Assembly (NCBI GenBank): GCA_003531665.1
Contig: DQFC01000007.1
Location: 1-10,890, forward strand
Reading direction: 5' to 3'
Origin: Candidatus Collierbacteria bacterium
GTDB taxonomy: Bacteria > Patescibacteriota > Microgenomatia > UBA1400 > MFAQ01
DNA: 10,890 nucleotides
Below are positions 5,718-10,890 of the stretch, in pieces (the first letter of the stretch is position 1; each line of letters begins with the position of its first letter). The notes beneath the pieces were generated by a model. The model was given only the letters and a program-made list of their open reading frames with translations, searched no databases and had not been told where the DNA came from. Position numbers and translations under genes: made by a program.

Positions 5718-6083
5718 ATGTTCCGAAACGAGCCATGTTCTCATGAGGTAACGAAATTACCCGAAAATACGGACGAAACTGTTAGTGAAACACTGTCTCC
5801 CGCACGAATGGAGGAATATTTCAAGGTAAAAATGATAGAGGTGTACGGTCAAATTGGTTACTGGGAAATAATGGAGATCTTGTCTGAAGTGCCAAATGGG
5901 TTATGTGGGGTTGAGTTGTACTATAAAACTTTTCCGAAGTTGTTGGAGACAAAAGGTGTAACACCTGAAGTGAAATACGAAGAAGTTTGGGGAGTGCCCA
6001 AGGAAGATGGCCGCCAGGCTGCGAGCGAGGCCCAAAGAGAGGTAATTTTGAATTCTCTTAGAGTGGCGGGGTTTTTGGACTAG
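5718..6083 (+). CDS. Hypothetical protein, probably leaderless mRNA
   Basis: Protein of 121 aa that I do not recognise. No signal peptide or membrane segment. The N-terminal 30 residues are acidic and probably disordered (PENTDETVSETLSP). The rest looks helical, with MEEYFKVKMIEVYGQIGYWEIMEILSEVPNG, then KTFPKLLETKG, and a final helix containing EAQREVILNSLRVAGFLD. It could be a small helical adaptor or winged-helix-like protein, but nothing decisive is visible. The frame is also open from an ATG at 5709, but that codon overlaps the TATAAT box, so the start is taken as 5718, eight bases after the -10 box ends. There is no Shine-Dalgarno sequence, consistent with a leaderless transcript. Ends in TAG. 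The convergent hairpin at 6144-6163 lies downstream but its T-run faces the other strand. Confidence 0.75.
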   Translation: MFRNEPCSHEVTKLPENTDETVSETLSPARMEEYFKVKMIEVYGQIGYWEIMEILSEVPNGLCGVELYYKTFPKLLETKGVTPEVKYEEVWGVPKEDGRQAASEAQREVILNSLRVAGFLD

Positions 6084-6133
6084 AAAATCTAGCAAGAAAT
6101 TATTCATTTCAAACATAAGTCCTGCGATCACAT

Positions 6134-6163
6134 AAAAAAATAAAACCCGCCTCGTGGCGGGTT
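6134..6163 (-). terminator. Rho-independent terminator of the sortase-like lipoprotein gene
   Basis: Minus strand: AACCCGCC-ACGA-GGCGGGTT, an 8-bp perfect stem with a tetraloop, followed by a T-rich tail (TTTTATTTTTTT, the A-rich plus-strand run 6134-6145). It lies 7 nt beyond the stop codon of the 6171-6866 gene. On the plus strand only two Ts follow, so termination of the convergent gene here would be weak. Confidence 0.88.
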
Positions 6164-6170
6164 CTGGGTG

Positions 6171-6866
6171 TTATCGTTCGCGGTAGGCAACGGCCACGAA
6201 TAGACCTTCGTTGCCTCCGATACAGGTCTGGAGAACTAGTCTTTCAAAACCTGTCCCGCCGCGATAATACTGAGTTACGAGATCCATCCCAAAAACGGGA
6301 TCTCCACCATCCCATGGCGTTAAGTATTCCAAACCACCATTAACTCTTTTCCAGCGTTCGATTGAGGACACTACGTATTTCTCAAACGAACCTGTGGAGT
6401 ATATTACATAAACCATGGCGCCTGGTGATAATTCGTAAAAATGCTTCCCGTCCAGGAAATCGTGGGCGAGGATGCTAATTACATTTCCCTGAAACCAAGC
6501 TTCGTCCCAAATCCTGGCACCCTCTAATGGTAAATTGCTTGAGCCTCCAAGATCAAGATGAAGCGAGAACGCACCTTTCGAGTAGAGGCACGTCGGGAAG
6601 GTGCTTGGCTGATAGCACTCTTGGATAAACGCTATCAGTTCGGGATCATCCGGGATGGTCGCCGTGGGTATGGGTAGTGGAGTCTCCGTGGGAACAGACG
6701 TGGGAACCTGAGTACTATCCGCCTGTTGAAATGGCGTTGGAGAAACGGCCGTGTCACTAAGGGTGAGGGTAATTGTGGGATAGACGGGTTCTTGACTAGC
6801 AGCTTGAGTAGGCACGCAAGCTGACAAAAACAACCAAAGAACTAGAACGAGCCTTGATTTGGTCAT
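6171..6866 (-). CDS. Lipoprotein with sortase-like catalytic domain
   Basis: Exported lipoprotein of 231 aa. A basic N-terminus and hydrophobic core lead to the lipobox LSAC, so C17 would be lipidated after signal peptidase II cleavage. Residues about 25-72 are a Thr/Pro/Ser-rich linker (PTxTP-like units), typical of extended surface spacers. Residues about 75-231 look like a sortase domain: candidate His135 (SILAHDF), a strand before Cys215 in LVLQTC, matching the sortase TLxTC motif, and Arg229 fourteen residues later (VAYRE). His-Cys-Arg order and spacing fit a sortase. Sortases cut sorting signals and transfer proteins to envelope acceptors, but most are held by a membrane helix, not a lipid. 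No substrate or pilin gene is adjacent. The ATG at 6866 is chosen: AAAAGGAG lies six bases upstream. A TTG at 6884 in the same frame would swallow that site. Very low similarity to named sortase classes; activity unproven. Confidence 0.85.
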   Translation of the reverse strand: MTKSRLVLVLWLFLSACVPTQAASQEPVYPTITLTLSDTAVSPTPFQQADSTQVPTSVPTETPLPIPTATIPDDPELIAFIQECYQPSTFPTCLYSKGAFSLHLDLGGSSNLPLEGARIWDEAWFQGNVISILAHDFLDGKHFYELSPGAMVYVIYSTGSFEKYVVSSIERWKRVNGGLEYLTPWDGGDPVFGMDLVTQYYRGGTGFERLVLQTCIGGNEGLFVAVAYRER

Positions 6867-6900
6867 ACTAAGCTCCTTTTTCAAATTGCGAATGTCCTAT

Positions 6901-6929
6901 ATTATATCTCATCGTGCCTGATTTGTAAA
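6901..6929 (-). promoter_or_regulatory. Sigma-70 promoter of the sortase-like lipoprotein gene
   Basis: Minus strand: TTTACA (plus 6924-6929), 17-nt spacer, TATAAT (plus 6901-6906). Good consensus match. The leader of about 28 nt contains the AAAAGGAG ribosome binding site. It overlaps head-on with the divergent ychF promoter. Confidence 0.75.
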
Positions 6930-6933
6930 GAGA

Positions 6934-6939
6934 TATAAT
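6934..6939 (+). promoter_or_regulatory. -10 box of ychF
   Basis: TATAAT ends six bases before the ychF ATG, so transcription should start at or next to the start codon. No good -35 is seen 16-18 bases upstream. That space is shared with the divergent lipoprotein promoter. Confidence 0.6.
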
Positions 6940-6945
6940 GTCGGT

Positions 6946-7989
6946 ATGTCACTGAAAATAGGAATTGTGGGATTACCAAATGTGGGGAAGTCGACGCTTT
7001 TTAATGCGTTGCTCAAGCGTCAACAAGCTTTGGTGGCAAATTATCCATTCGCGACGATTGAGCCTAATGTAGGTATTGTGGAAGTGCCGGATGAAAGGCT
7101 GAAGGTGTTGGCCGGGATATCTAAAAGTGTGAAAATTGTGCCGGCGACGGTGGAATTTGTAGACATCGCCGGCTTGGTGGCAGGTGCGGCCACCGGTGCC
7201 GGACTCGGCAACAAGTTTCTAACACATATTCGAGATGTTGATGTAATTCTGCAAGTTTTAAGAGACTTTAAGGATTCCGAAATTGTCAAAGAGGGAAGTG
7301 TTGATCCAAAAACCGATTATGAAGTTATCGAAACCGAACTGATTTTGAAGGATCTGGAAACCGTAGAAAAAATCAAAAACTCGAAAGATCTAAAGATCAA
7401 AGGTGAAGAGAAGAAAAGGGGAGTGGTAGAGAATCTTTTTGAAGGATTAAACGCTGGACGACCTGCGAGGATTATCCTCGCAGGTGAAGAGGTTGATTTG
7501 GCGAGGGATTTGTTTTTGTTGACGATGAAGAAGGAGATCAAGGTGTTCAACGTCAGTGAAGACGATCCGAGACTCAAAGAGGAAACGGGGGATACTTTGT
7601 ACATTTGTGCCAAAGTTGAGTCGGAGCTTTCTAGCTTGTCTGAGGAGGATGCAAATGCTTATATGGCCGATTTGGGTATCAAGGAGTCAGGGTTGGACAA
7701 ACTGATCAAGCGCGCTTATGAGGCCTTGGGGCTGATTAGCTTTTTGACTACGGGAATTACGGAGAGCCGGGCGTGGACCATAACGCAAGGCACTAGGGCT
7801 CCTCAGGCGGCAGGTGTAATCCATACCGACTTTGAGAAGAAGTTCATCAAAGCGAAAGTTTGTGCCTATGATGAGTTTATAGCCCATGGTGGGTGGAAGG
7901 AAGCCTCGGAGAAGGGAAGGGTGCGGTTTGAAGGTAAGGAGTATGAGATGAAGGATGGTGATGTAGTGGAGTTCATGGTTGGAAGCTAG
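6946..7989 (+). CDS. ychF: YchF/OLA1-type redox-regulated ATPase
   Basis: YchF is a TRAFAC-class P-loop NTPase of the Obg family that prefers ATP and binds ribosomes; it is linked to translation and stress response. At 347 aa it is slightly shorter than the usual 363 or so. The P-loop is GLPNVGKST (9-17), followed by YPFATIEPN (33-41) in the switch I region. G3 is DIAGLVAGAATGAGLGNKFL (73-92), typical of YchF, without the usual catalytic Gln. The G4-equivalent NVSE (202-205) replaces NKxD, consistent with ATP use. The coiled-coil insertion is about 120-165. The C-terminal TGS domain (about 264-347) carries TTGITESRAWTI and the closing GDVVEFMVGS. The start is fixed by the family-standard first residues. 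No Shine-Dalgarno sequence; a TATAAT box six bases upstream suggests leaderless mRNA. Ends in TAG. Confidence 0.97.
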   Translation: MSLKIGIVGLPNVGKSTLFNALLKRQQALVANYPFATIEPNVGIVEVPDERLKVLAGISKSVKIVPATVEFVDIAGLVAGAATGAGLGNKFLTHIRDVDVILQVLRDFKDSEIVKEGSVDPKTDYEVIETELILKDLETVEKIKNSKDLKIKGEEKKRGVVENLFEGLNAGRPARIILAGEEVDLARDLFLLTMKKEIKVFNVSEDDPRLKEETGDTLYICAKVESELSSLSEEDANAYMADLGIKESGLDKLIKRAYEALGLISFLTTGITESRAWTITQGTRAPQAAGVIHTDFEKKFIKAKVCAYDEFIAHGGWKEASEKGRVRFEGKEYEMKDGDVVEFMVGS

Positions 7990-7995
7990 GTTTGC

Positions 7996-8025
7996 AAAAA
8001 AAGCGCCCCAAGCGTAGCTTGGGGC
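7996..8025 (-). terminator. Rho-independent terminator of the 8033-8392 gene
   Basis: GCCCCAAGC (8005-8013) and GCTTGGGGC (8017-8025) form a perfect 9-bp stem with a 3-nt loop. On the minus strand it is followed by GC and seven Ts (plus A-run 7996-8002). It lies 7 nt past the stop of the minus-strand gene. It also sits just after ychF but lacks Ts on that strand. Confidence 0.9.
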
Positions 8026-8032
8026 ATGTATC

Positions 8033-8392
8033 CTAAAAAGCGTAGAGGCGACAGATCTCCGTCTTACCATCTTCTTTGAGTTCTTTGATAGTAATTTTGA
8101 CGCTCCTGGGGCAAGATTCAACGTCAATTGATACATCCATCGGCGTCTGGGTTACGTCATACTGATGGATGAGAATATCTTTCGTCCTGAAAGTTGGAGA
8201 GTCAATCCTAATACGGTATTTTTCGTGGAGGTTAAACCGAAGGTTGACTTTTTTGCCAAAACAACCCGATGCGCCTTCCCAACCTTTGTACTCGACTGCC
8301 ACATCGCCTCCGAATAGTGTGGCTTTGCCCCAGGGTCTCCAGACCAAAACTCCAATTACAGCGACTACCAGTGCGAAAATTAAGTATGCCAT
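8033..8392 (-). CDS. Small membrane-anchored protein of unknown function
   Basis: Protein of 119 aa. Residues 2-18 form a single hydrophobic helix ending in WRPWGK, giving an N-terminal anchor. The rest (about 28-119) alternates hydrophobic and charged residues like a small beta domain (VNLRFNLHEKYRIRIDS, KDILIHQYDV, MDVSIDVES, VKITIKELKEDGK). Cysteines occur at 44, 94 and 114. I do not recognise a family. The start is supported by an AGAGG ribosome binding site about five bases upstream. It is a single-gene unit: strong promoter at 8435-8463 and its own terminator at 7996-8025, divergent from the ribosomal protein operon and convergent with ychF. Topology is probably a short cytoplasmic N-terminus with the domain outside, but charge bias is slight and this is uncertain. 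Confidence 0.8.
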   Translation of the reverse strand: MAYLIFALVVAVIGVLVWRPWGKATLFGGDVAVEYKGWEGASGCFGKKVNLRFNLHEKYRIRIDSPTFRTKDILIHQYDVTQTPMDVSIDVESCPRSVKITIKELKEDGKTEICRLYAF

Positions 8393-8434
8393 ATCTGCCT
8401 CTCTTTTTTTAAATGTGTTTAGAAATGAAGCCCT

Positions 8435-8463
8435 ATAATAGCATAGCGGACTGTTTTTGTCAA
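8435..8463 (-). promoter_or_regulatory. Near-consensus sigma-70 promoter of the 8033-8392 gene
   Basis: Minus strand: TTGACA (plus 8458-8463), 17-nt spacer, TATTAT (plus 8435-8440). Perfect -35, five of six -10 bases. Start near 8428, leaving a leader of about 35 nt with an AGAGG ribosome binding site. Confidence 0.8.
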
Positions 8464-8505
8464 TTAATGACTGTTTTGAGGCTAGTATGTGGGTGGGTGT
8501 TGGTG

Positions 8506-8511
8506 TAAAAT
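8506..8511 (+). promoter_or_regulatory. Possible -10 box of the rpsF-ssb-rpsR operon
   Basis: TAAAAT, preceded by GGTG, 28 bases before the rpsF ATG. No clear -35 (the region is TAGTAT-like). The spacer is G/T-rich (GTGGGTGGGTGTTGGTG). The expected leader of about 22 nt is too short to hold a folded S6:S18 autoregulatory leader. Confidence 0.4.
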
Positions 8512-8539
8512 AGTTAAGTTATTAAAACGAAGCTAAAAA

Positions 8540-8875
8540 ATGGCAAAAAAGACAACCAAAAGCAAACCCTCCAATTCGGCGGGCAGGCAGTCCATGGGCG
8601 TCGTAAACAAATACGAGCTCGTTGTCATCTATCCATCGTCCGAGAATGATCTTGGAGCCGATAAACAAATCGCCGAGAAGTGTAAAAAACGCTTAATCAA
8701 GGTGATTGAGGTGGATAAATGGGGAACGAAGACCATGGCCTACGAAATTAAAAAACAGAGTCGAGGCTACTACCTAAGGCTCGTCATTGAAGGTACTTCC
8801 GAGGCAGCTCAGCTCCTGGAGAAAGATTTGCAGATGGACGACAAAATGTTAAGATTTTTATTGATTAGGATTTAA
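8540..8875 (+). CDS. rpsF: Small ribosomal subunit protein bS6
   Basis: bS6, 111 aa, part of the 30S platform where it pairs with bS18. The conserved domain starts at about residue 24 (KYELVVIYP) and shows the family helix-strand pattern, with KWGTKTMAYEIKKQSRGYYLRLVIEG (about 60-85) and a closing MLRFLLIRI strand. Residues 1-22 are a basic, Ser/Lys-rich extension not needed for the fold. Its codons for AGRQ include GGCAGGCAG, half of the palindrome found at 1385-1404. An alternative start at the internal Met19 would remove this extension, but no ribosome binding site there is better. Upstream bases are A-rich with no clear Shine-Dalgarno sequence. First gene of rpsF-ssb-rpsR; ssb starts nine bases after its TAA. 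Confidence 0.95.
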   Translation: MAKKTTKSKPSNSAGRQSMGVVNKYELVVIYPSSENDLGADKQIAEKCKKRLIKVIEVDKWGTKTMAYEIKKQSRGYYLRLVIEGTSEAAQLLEKDLQMDDKMLRFLLIRI

Positions 8876-8884
8876 TAAAGAGCT

Positions 8885-9367
8885 ATGAGCACACGAAGTT
8901 TAAATAGAGTTACGCTGATAGGAAATCTCACCAGAGACCCTGAGTTGAAATACACCCCACAAGGAACAGCCGTCTGCACCTTTGGACTGGCCACTAACCG
9001 TGAATGGACGGACTCATCAGGTCAGAAACAAGAAGGGGTTGAATTTCATAGGATTGTAGCGTGGGGTAAATTAGGAGAGATCTGTAGTCAGTTATTGATC
9101 AAAGGCCAGAAGGCTTTTGTCGAAGGGAGATTGCAAACCAGACAGTGGAAGACACAAGACGGTAGTGACCGTCAGGTCACGGAAGTAGTTATCGAAGAAA
9201 TGATCGCTTTAAACACCCCAAAGGGTGCATCATCTGACGGATATGAACCAAATTACACGACCATTAGTGAACCTGCAAAAGTAGAACAAGTATCTCCGGC
9301 TGAGGAAGTTTTTTCAGCTGACGATAAGGGTGCTTCGAAAGACGTTTCAGACGAGATACCATTCTAA
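8885..9367 (+). CDS. ssb: Single-stranded DNA-binding protein SSB
   Basis: SSB, 160 aa, coats single-stranded DNA in replication, repair and recombination. The OB fold covers residues about 3-107, with the classic opening RSLNRVTLIGNLTRDPELKY, then GTAVCTFGLATNREW, VEFHRIVAWGKLGEIC, LIKGQKAFVEGRLQTRQW and VTEVVIEEM. Aromatic residues W38 and W58 would stack on DNA. A disordered acidic linker (about 112-152) leads to the tip DEIPF, the conserved site that recruits partner proteins. Length is normal. It sits between rpsF and rpsR, the usual bacterial arrangement, nine bases after rpsF. A weak AAAGAG ribosome binding site precedes it. Ends in TAA; rpsR follows after 46 bases. Confidence 0.97.
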   Translation: MSTRSLNRVTLIGNLTRDPELKYTPQGTAVCTFGLATNREWTDSSGQKQEGVEFHRIVAWGKLGEICSQLLIKGQKAFVEGRLQTRQWKTQDGSDRQVTEVVIEEMIALNTPKGASSDGYEPNYTTISEPAKVEQVSPAEEVFSADDKGASKDVSDEIPF

Positions 9368-9413
9368 TCCACCAAAGGCGGATTGAATACAAAAATATAT
9401 AAAAATAAAGAAA

Positions 9414-9644
9414 ATGATTCAAAAAAAGAAAATTAGAAAATCTAGTAAACCTTGCCCCTTCTGTGTTAAGAAAGCGGAGCCGGTTTATTCTGACTTAGAG
9501 TCTCTTGCTGTAGGTATTTCTCCCAAAAAGAGAATTGTTTCTCGCTGGACGACCGGTGTCTGTGAAAAACACCAACTTAGATTGGCCCGTGCCATTAAAC
9601 GTTCCAGGCACCTGGCTCTTCTACCGTTTACCGACAAAGTGTAA
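9414..9644 (+). CDS. rpsR: Small ribosomal subunit protein bS18, zinc-binding form
   Basis: bS18, 76 aa, partner of bS6 on the 30S platform. The family core is present: CPFC near the N-terminus, ISPKKRIVSRWTTGVCEKHQLRLARAIKRSRHLALLPF at residues 35-72. C14-X2-C17 with C50-X2-H53 would hold zinc, so this is the metal-binding form of bS18. Length is typical. Upstream bases are A-rich (AAATAAAGAAA) with no clear Shine-Dalgarno sequence, as for rpsF. It is not followed by rplI (bL9), the usual next gene in many bacteria; an S41 peptidase comes next after 26 bases. Ends in TAA. Confidence 0.96.
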   Translation: MIQKKKIRKSSKPCPFCVKKAEPVYSDLESLAVGISPKKRIVSRWTTGVCEKHQLRLARAIKRSRHLALLPFTDKV

Positions 9645-9670
9645 TTAGTATTTACGAAAATTATCTGCCC

Positions 9671-10890
9671 ATGAAATTAAAAGTCGTTCGACAGTATTTG
9701 GTTGGTATCATTTTAACTGTAGCTATTGGATTTACCGGGTACCGCTTGGGCGTATATGAAACCTCTCGTCAGTATCAGACAAATGAGACGGTGGACACTC
9801 GGGTGATGAATGAAGTTTTAACTCAGTTAAGAAAGAACTACCTTAGGCCGGAAGACATTGACAGCAAGAAGCTGATGTATGGCGCGGCCGAAGGAATGAC
9901 GGCATCACTTGGAGATCCGTATACTTCCTTTTTCCCTCCGGTAGAAAATGCCAGAAGCAAAGAAGATCTTCAAGGAGAGTTTGGTGGGGTAGGGATACAG
10001 CTAGGATTTATTGACAACACATTGGCTGTAATGACGCCACTCAAAGATACCCCGGCTTTTAAGGCAGGGATAAAAGCCGGTGACCTGATTTTGAAAATTG
10101 TGGATGAGAAGAAGAATATTTCAAAAGATACCATTGGTATGAAAATCGAAGACGCTGTAGATCTAATTCGTGGAGAAAAAGGAACGCCGGTAACTTTGAC
10201 GATTTTTAGAGAATCGGAAAAGAAAGCAAGAGAAATAATCTTGGTAAGAGAAATCATTAATGTTCCATCAACTGAATTAGTGTGGTTGGATGGTGGAAAA
10301 GTTGCCTTGATTAGAGTAAATAAATTTGGCGAAAAAACCTTACCGGAATGGGAAAAGATTGTATCCGAAGTGATCGCAAAGAATGCAAAAGGAGTAGTTC
10401 TCGATTTGAGAAATAATCCCGGTGGGTATCTGCAAAGAGCCATTGATTTGGGAAGTGAATTTATTTCTGAAGGCGTAATTGTAAAACAAAAGGATCGAAA
10501 TAGAACCGAGATTTCCATTGTAGACAGAGAGGGAAAATTAATTGGAATGCCTCTCGTGGTTTTGGTAAATGGTGGCTCAGCAAGTGCGGCAGAAATCTTG
10601 GCCGGGGCCCTTCGTGAAAGACTGGGAACGAAATTGGTGGGCGAAAAAAGCTTTGGTAAGGGCACTGTACAGGAGCCGGAAGATTTTAGTGACGGGTCAT
10701 CTCTTCACGTCACCATTGCCGAATGGCTTTTACCATCCGGAAAGAATATTCATAAAATTGGTCTGGAACCCGATGTAAAGATCGAGTATGTGCTGAACGA
10801 AAAAGATCCATTGTCAGATAATCAAGTGGATAAAGCACTTGAAGTGCTGAAAGGGGAGATGGCTGGAAAGACAATTATTGGTGCGAGATA
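9671..10890 (+). CDS. S41 C-terminal processing peptidase (CtpA/Prc type), 3' end at window edge
   Basis: Carboxyl-terminal processing protease, 406 codons visible. The reading frame is open from the ATG at 9671 to the last base. Residues about 7-26 are one membrane anchor, so the protease faces the outside. A helical region (about 40-95) precedes the PDZ domain (about 101-190, GGVGIQLG at its start). The peptidase domain follows, with LDLRNNPGG (about 252-260), NGGSASAAEI (300-309) and GEKSFGKGTVQ (324-334). The catalytic dyad is probably Ser305 and Lys330, 25 residues apart as in known CTPs. It cleaves C-termini of envelope proteins. The final bases TA after GGT GCG AGA, together with a C-terminus (DNQVDKALEVLKG) that resembles the usual CTP end, suggest the stop codon is cut by one base. 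No Shine-Dalgarno sequence is present; it may be cotranscribed with rpsR. Confidence 0.95.
   Translation, partial: MKLKVVRQYLVGIILTVAIGFTGYRLGVYETSRQYQTNETVDTRVMNEVLTQLRKNYLRPEDIDSKKLMYGAAEGMTASLGDPYTSFFPPVENARSKEDLQGEFGGVGIQLGFIDNTLAVMTPLKDTPAFKAGIKAGDLILKIVDEKKNISKDTIGMKIEDAVDLIRGEKGTPVTLTIFRESEKKAREIILVREIINVPSTELVWLDGGKVALIRVNKFGEKTLPEWEKIVSEVIAKNAKGVVLDLRNNPGGYLQRAIDLGSEFISEGVIVKQKDRNRTEISIVDREGKLIGMPLVVLVNGGSASAAEILAGALRERLGTKLVGEKSFGKGTVQEPEDFSDGSSLHVTIAEWLLPSGKNIHKIGLEPDVKIEYVLNEKDPLSDNQVDKALEVLKGEMAGKTIIGAR

Larger units (their letters stand above)
6901..6939. repeat. 10-bp inverted repeat formed by two divergent -10 boxes
   Basis: ATTATATCTC (6901-6910) and GAGATATAAT (6930-6939) are perfect reverse complements separated by 19 nt. 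Each arm contains the -10 box of the gene it faces: the lipoprotein gene on the minus strand and ychF on the plus strand. It may be only matched promoters, or a site for a shared regulator. Confidence 0.6.

Noticed and set aside
6867..6884. TTG start six codons upstream of the lipoprotein ATG
   Set aside because: It would place the AAAAGGAG ribosome binding site inside the coding region. The ATG at 6866 has ideal spacing.
8460..8539. S6:S18 autoregulatory leader RNA before rpsF
   Set aside because: No hairpin with a CCG-containing bulge is visible and the likely leader is only about 22 nt.
9366..9384. Hairpin AATCCACC-AAA-GGCGGATT between ssb and rpsR
   Set aside because: It has one A-C mismatch and no T-run, so it is not a terminator. 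A processing or attenuator role cannot be supported from one sequence.
9970..10665. Minus-strand 231-codon open frame
   Set aside because: It lies wholly antisense to the S41 peptidase, whose motifs and dyad are intact. The Ser/Pro/Phe-rich translation is a shadow.
1..10890. CRISPR arrays, tRNA, rRNA, insertion sequences, phage genes
   Set aside because: No spaced direct repeats, no cloverleaf-like sequence with a TTC-arm pattern, no transposase or phage motif was found in any frame.

Overview
The window reads as a piece of a small bacterial chromosome, most likely from the Candidate Phyla Radiation (CPR/Patescibacteria), possibly Microgenomates. This is inference from three cues. (1) A 20-bp palindrome, CCTGCCTGCCGGCAGGCAGG, sits at about 1385-1404; from memory it is common in CPR intergenic DNA. 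(2) rpsF-ssb-rpsR is not followed by rplI, the bL9 gene reported missing from several CPR lineages. (3) Several small secreted or membrane proteins are hard to assign. The standard code works throughout. All 15 visible stop codons are TAA (7) or TAG (8), never TGA.

Layout. 1-1350 (+): an SPFH/slipin membrane protein and a small secreted protein with a coiled coil and a beta-rich domain. 1374-4000 (-): a likely transcription unit nadC-nadA-zinc-ribbon protein, ending in a terminator whose stem is interrupted by the palindrome. nadC and nadA abut with no gap. 4001-4127: divergent control region. It holds a near-consensus promoter for nadC whose -10 box lies inside a 19-bp palindrome touching the ATG, so nadC mRNA is probably leaderless and operator-controlled. 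4128-4718 (+): a Nudix hydrolase of the ADP-ribose/GDP-mannose pyrophosphatase type with a strong terminator. 4829-6083 (+): three small genes, namely a possible PD-(D/E)XK-fold protein, a PGPGW-like membrane protein, and an orphan protein with its own strong, probably leaderless promoter. 6171-6866 (-): a lipoprotein carrying a sortase-like catalytic domain. 6901-6939: two divergent promoters with matching -10 boxes arranged as a 10-bp inverted repeat. 6946-7989 (+): ychF. 8033-8392 (-): a small membrane-anchored protein. 8540-10890 (+): rpsF, ssb, rpsR and an S41 C-terminal processing peptidase that runs to the window edge, probably losing only the last base of its stop codon.

How the genes work together. 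NadA makes quinolinate and NadC converts it to nicotinate mononucleotide. NadB, which supplies iminoaspartate, is not in the window. The divergent Nudix enzyme may recycle ADP-ribose, an NAD breakdown product; that link rests on position only. YchF, S6, SSB and S18 are core translation and replication functions. The slipin, sortase-like lipoprotein, S41 protease and small anchored proteins belong to the cell envelope. Three genes (nadC, the orphan at 5718, ychF) have their ATG 6-7 nt after a TATAAT-like box. Others have strong Shine-Dalgarno sequences, so both initiation modes appear to be used. No gene-free stretch exceeds 300 bases; the longest is 8393-8539. I saw no tRNA, rRNA, CRISPR array or insertion sequence.
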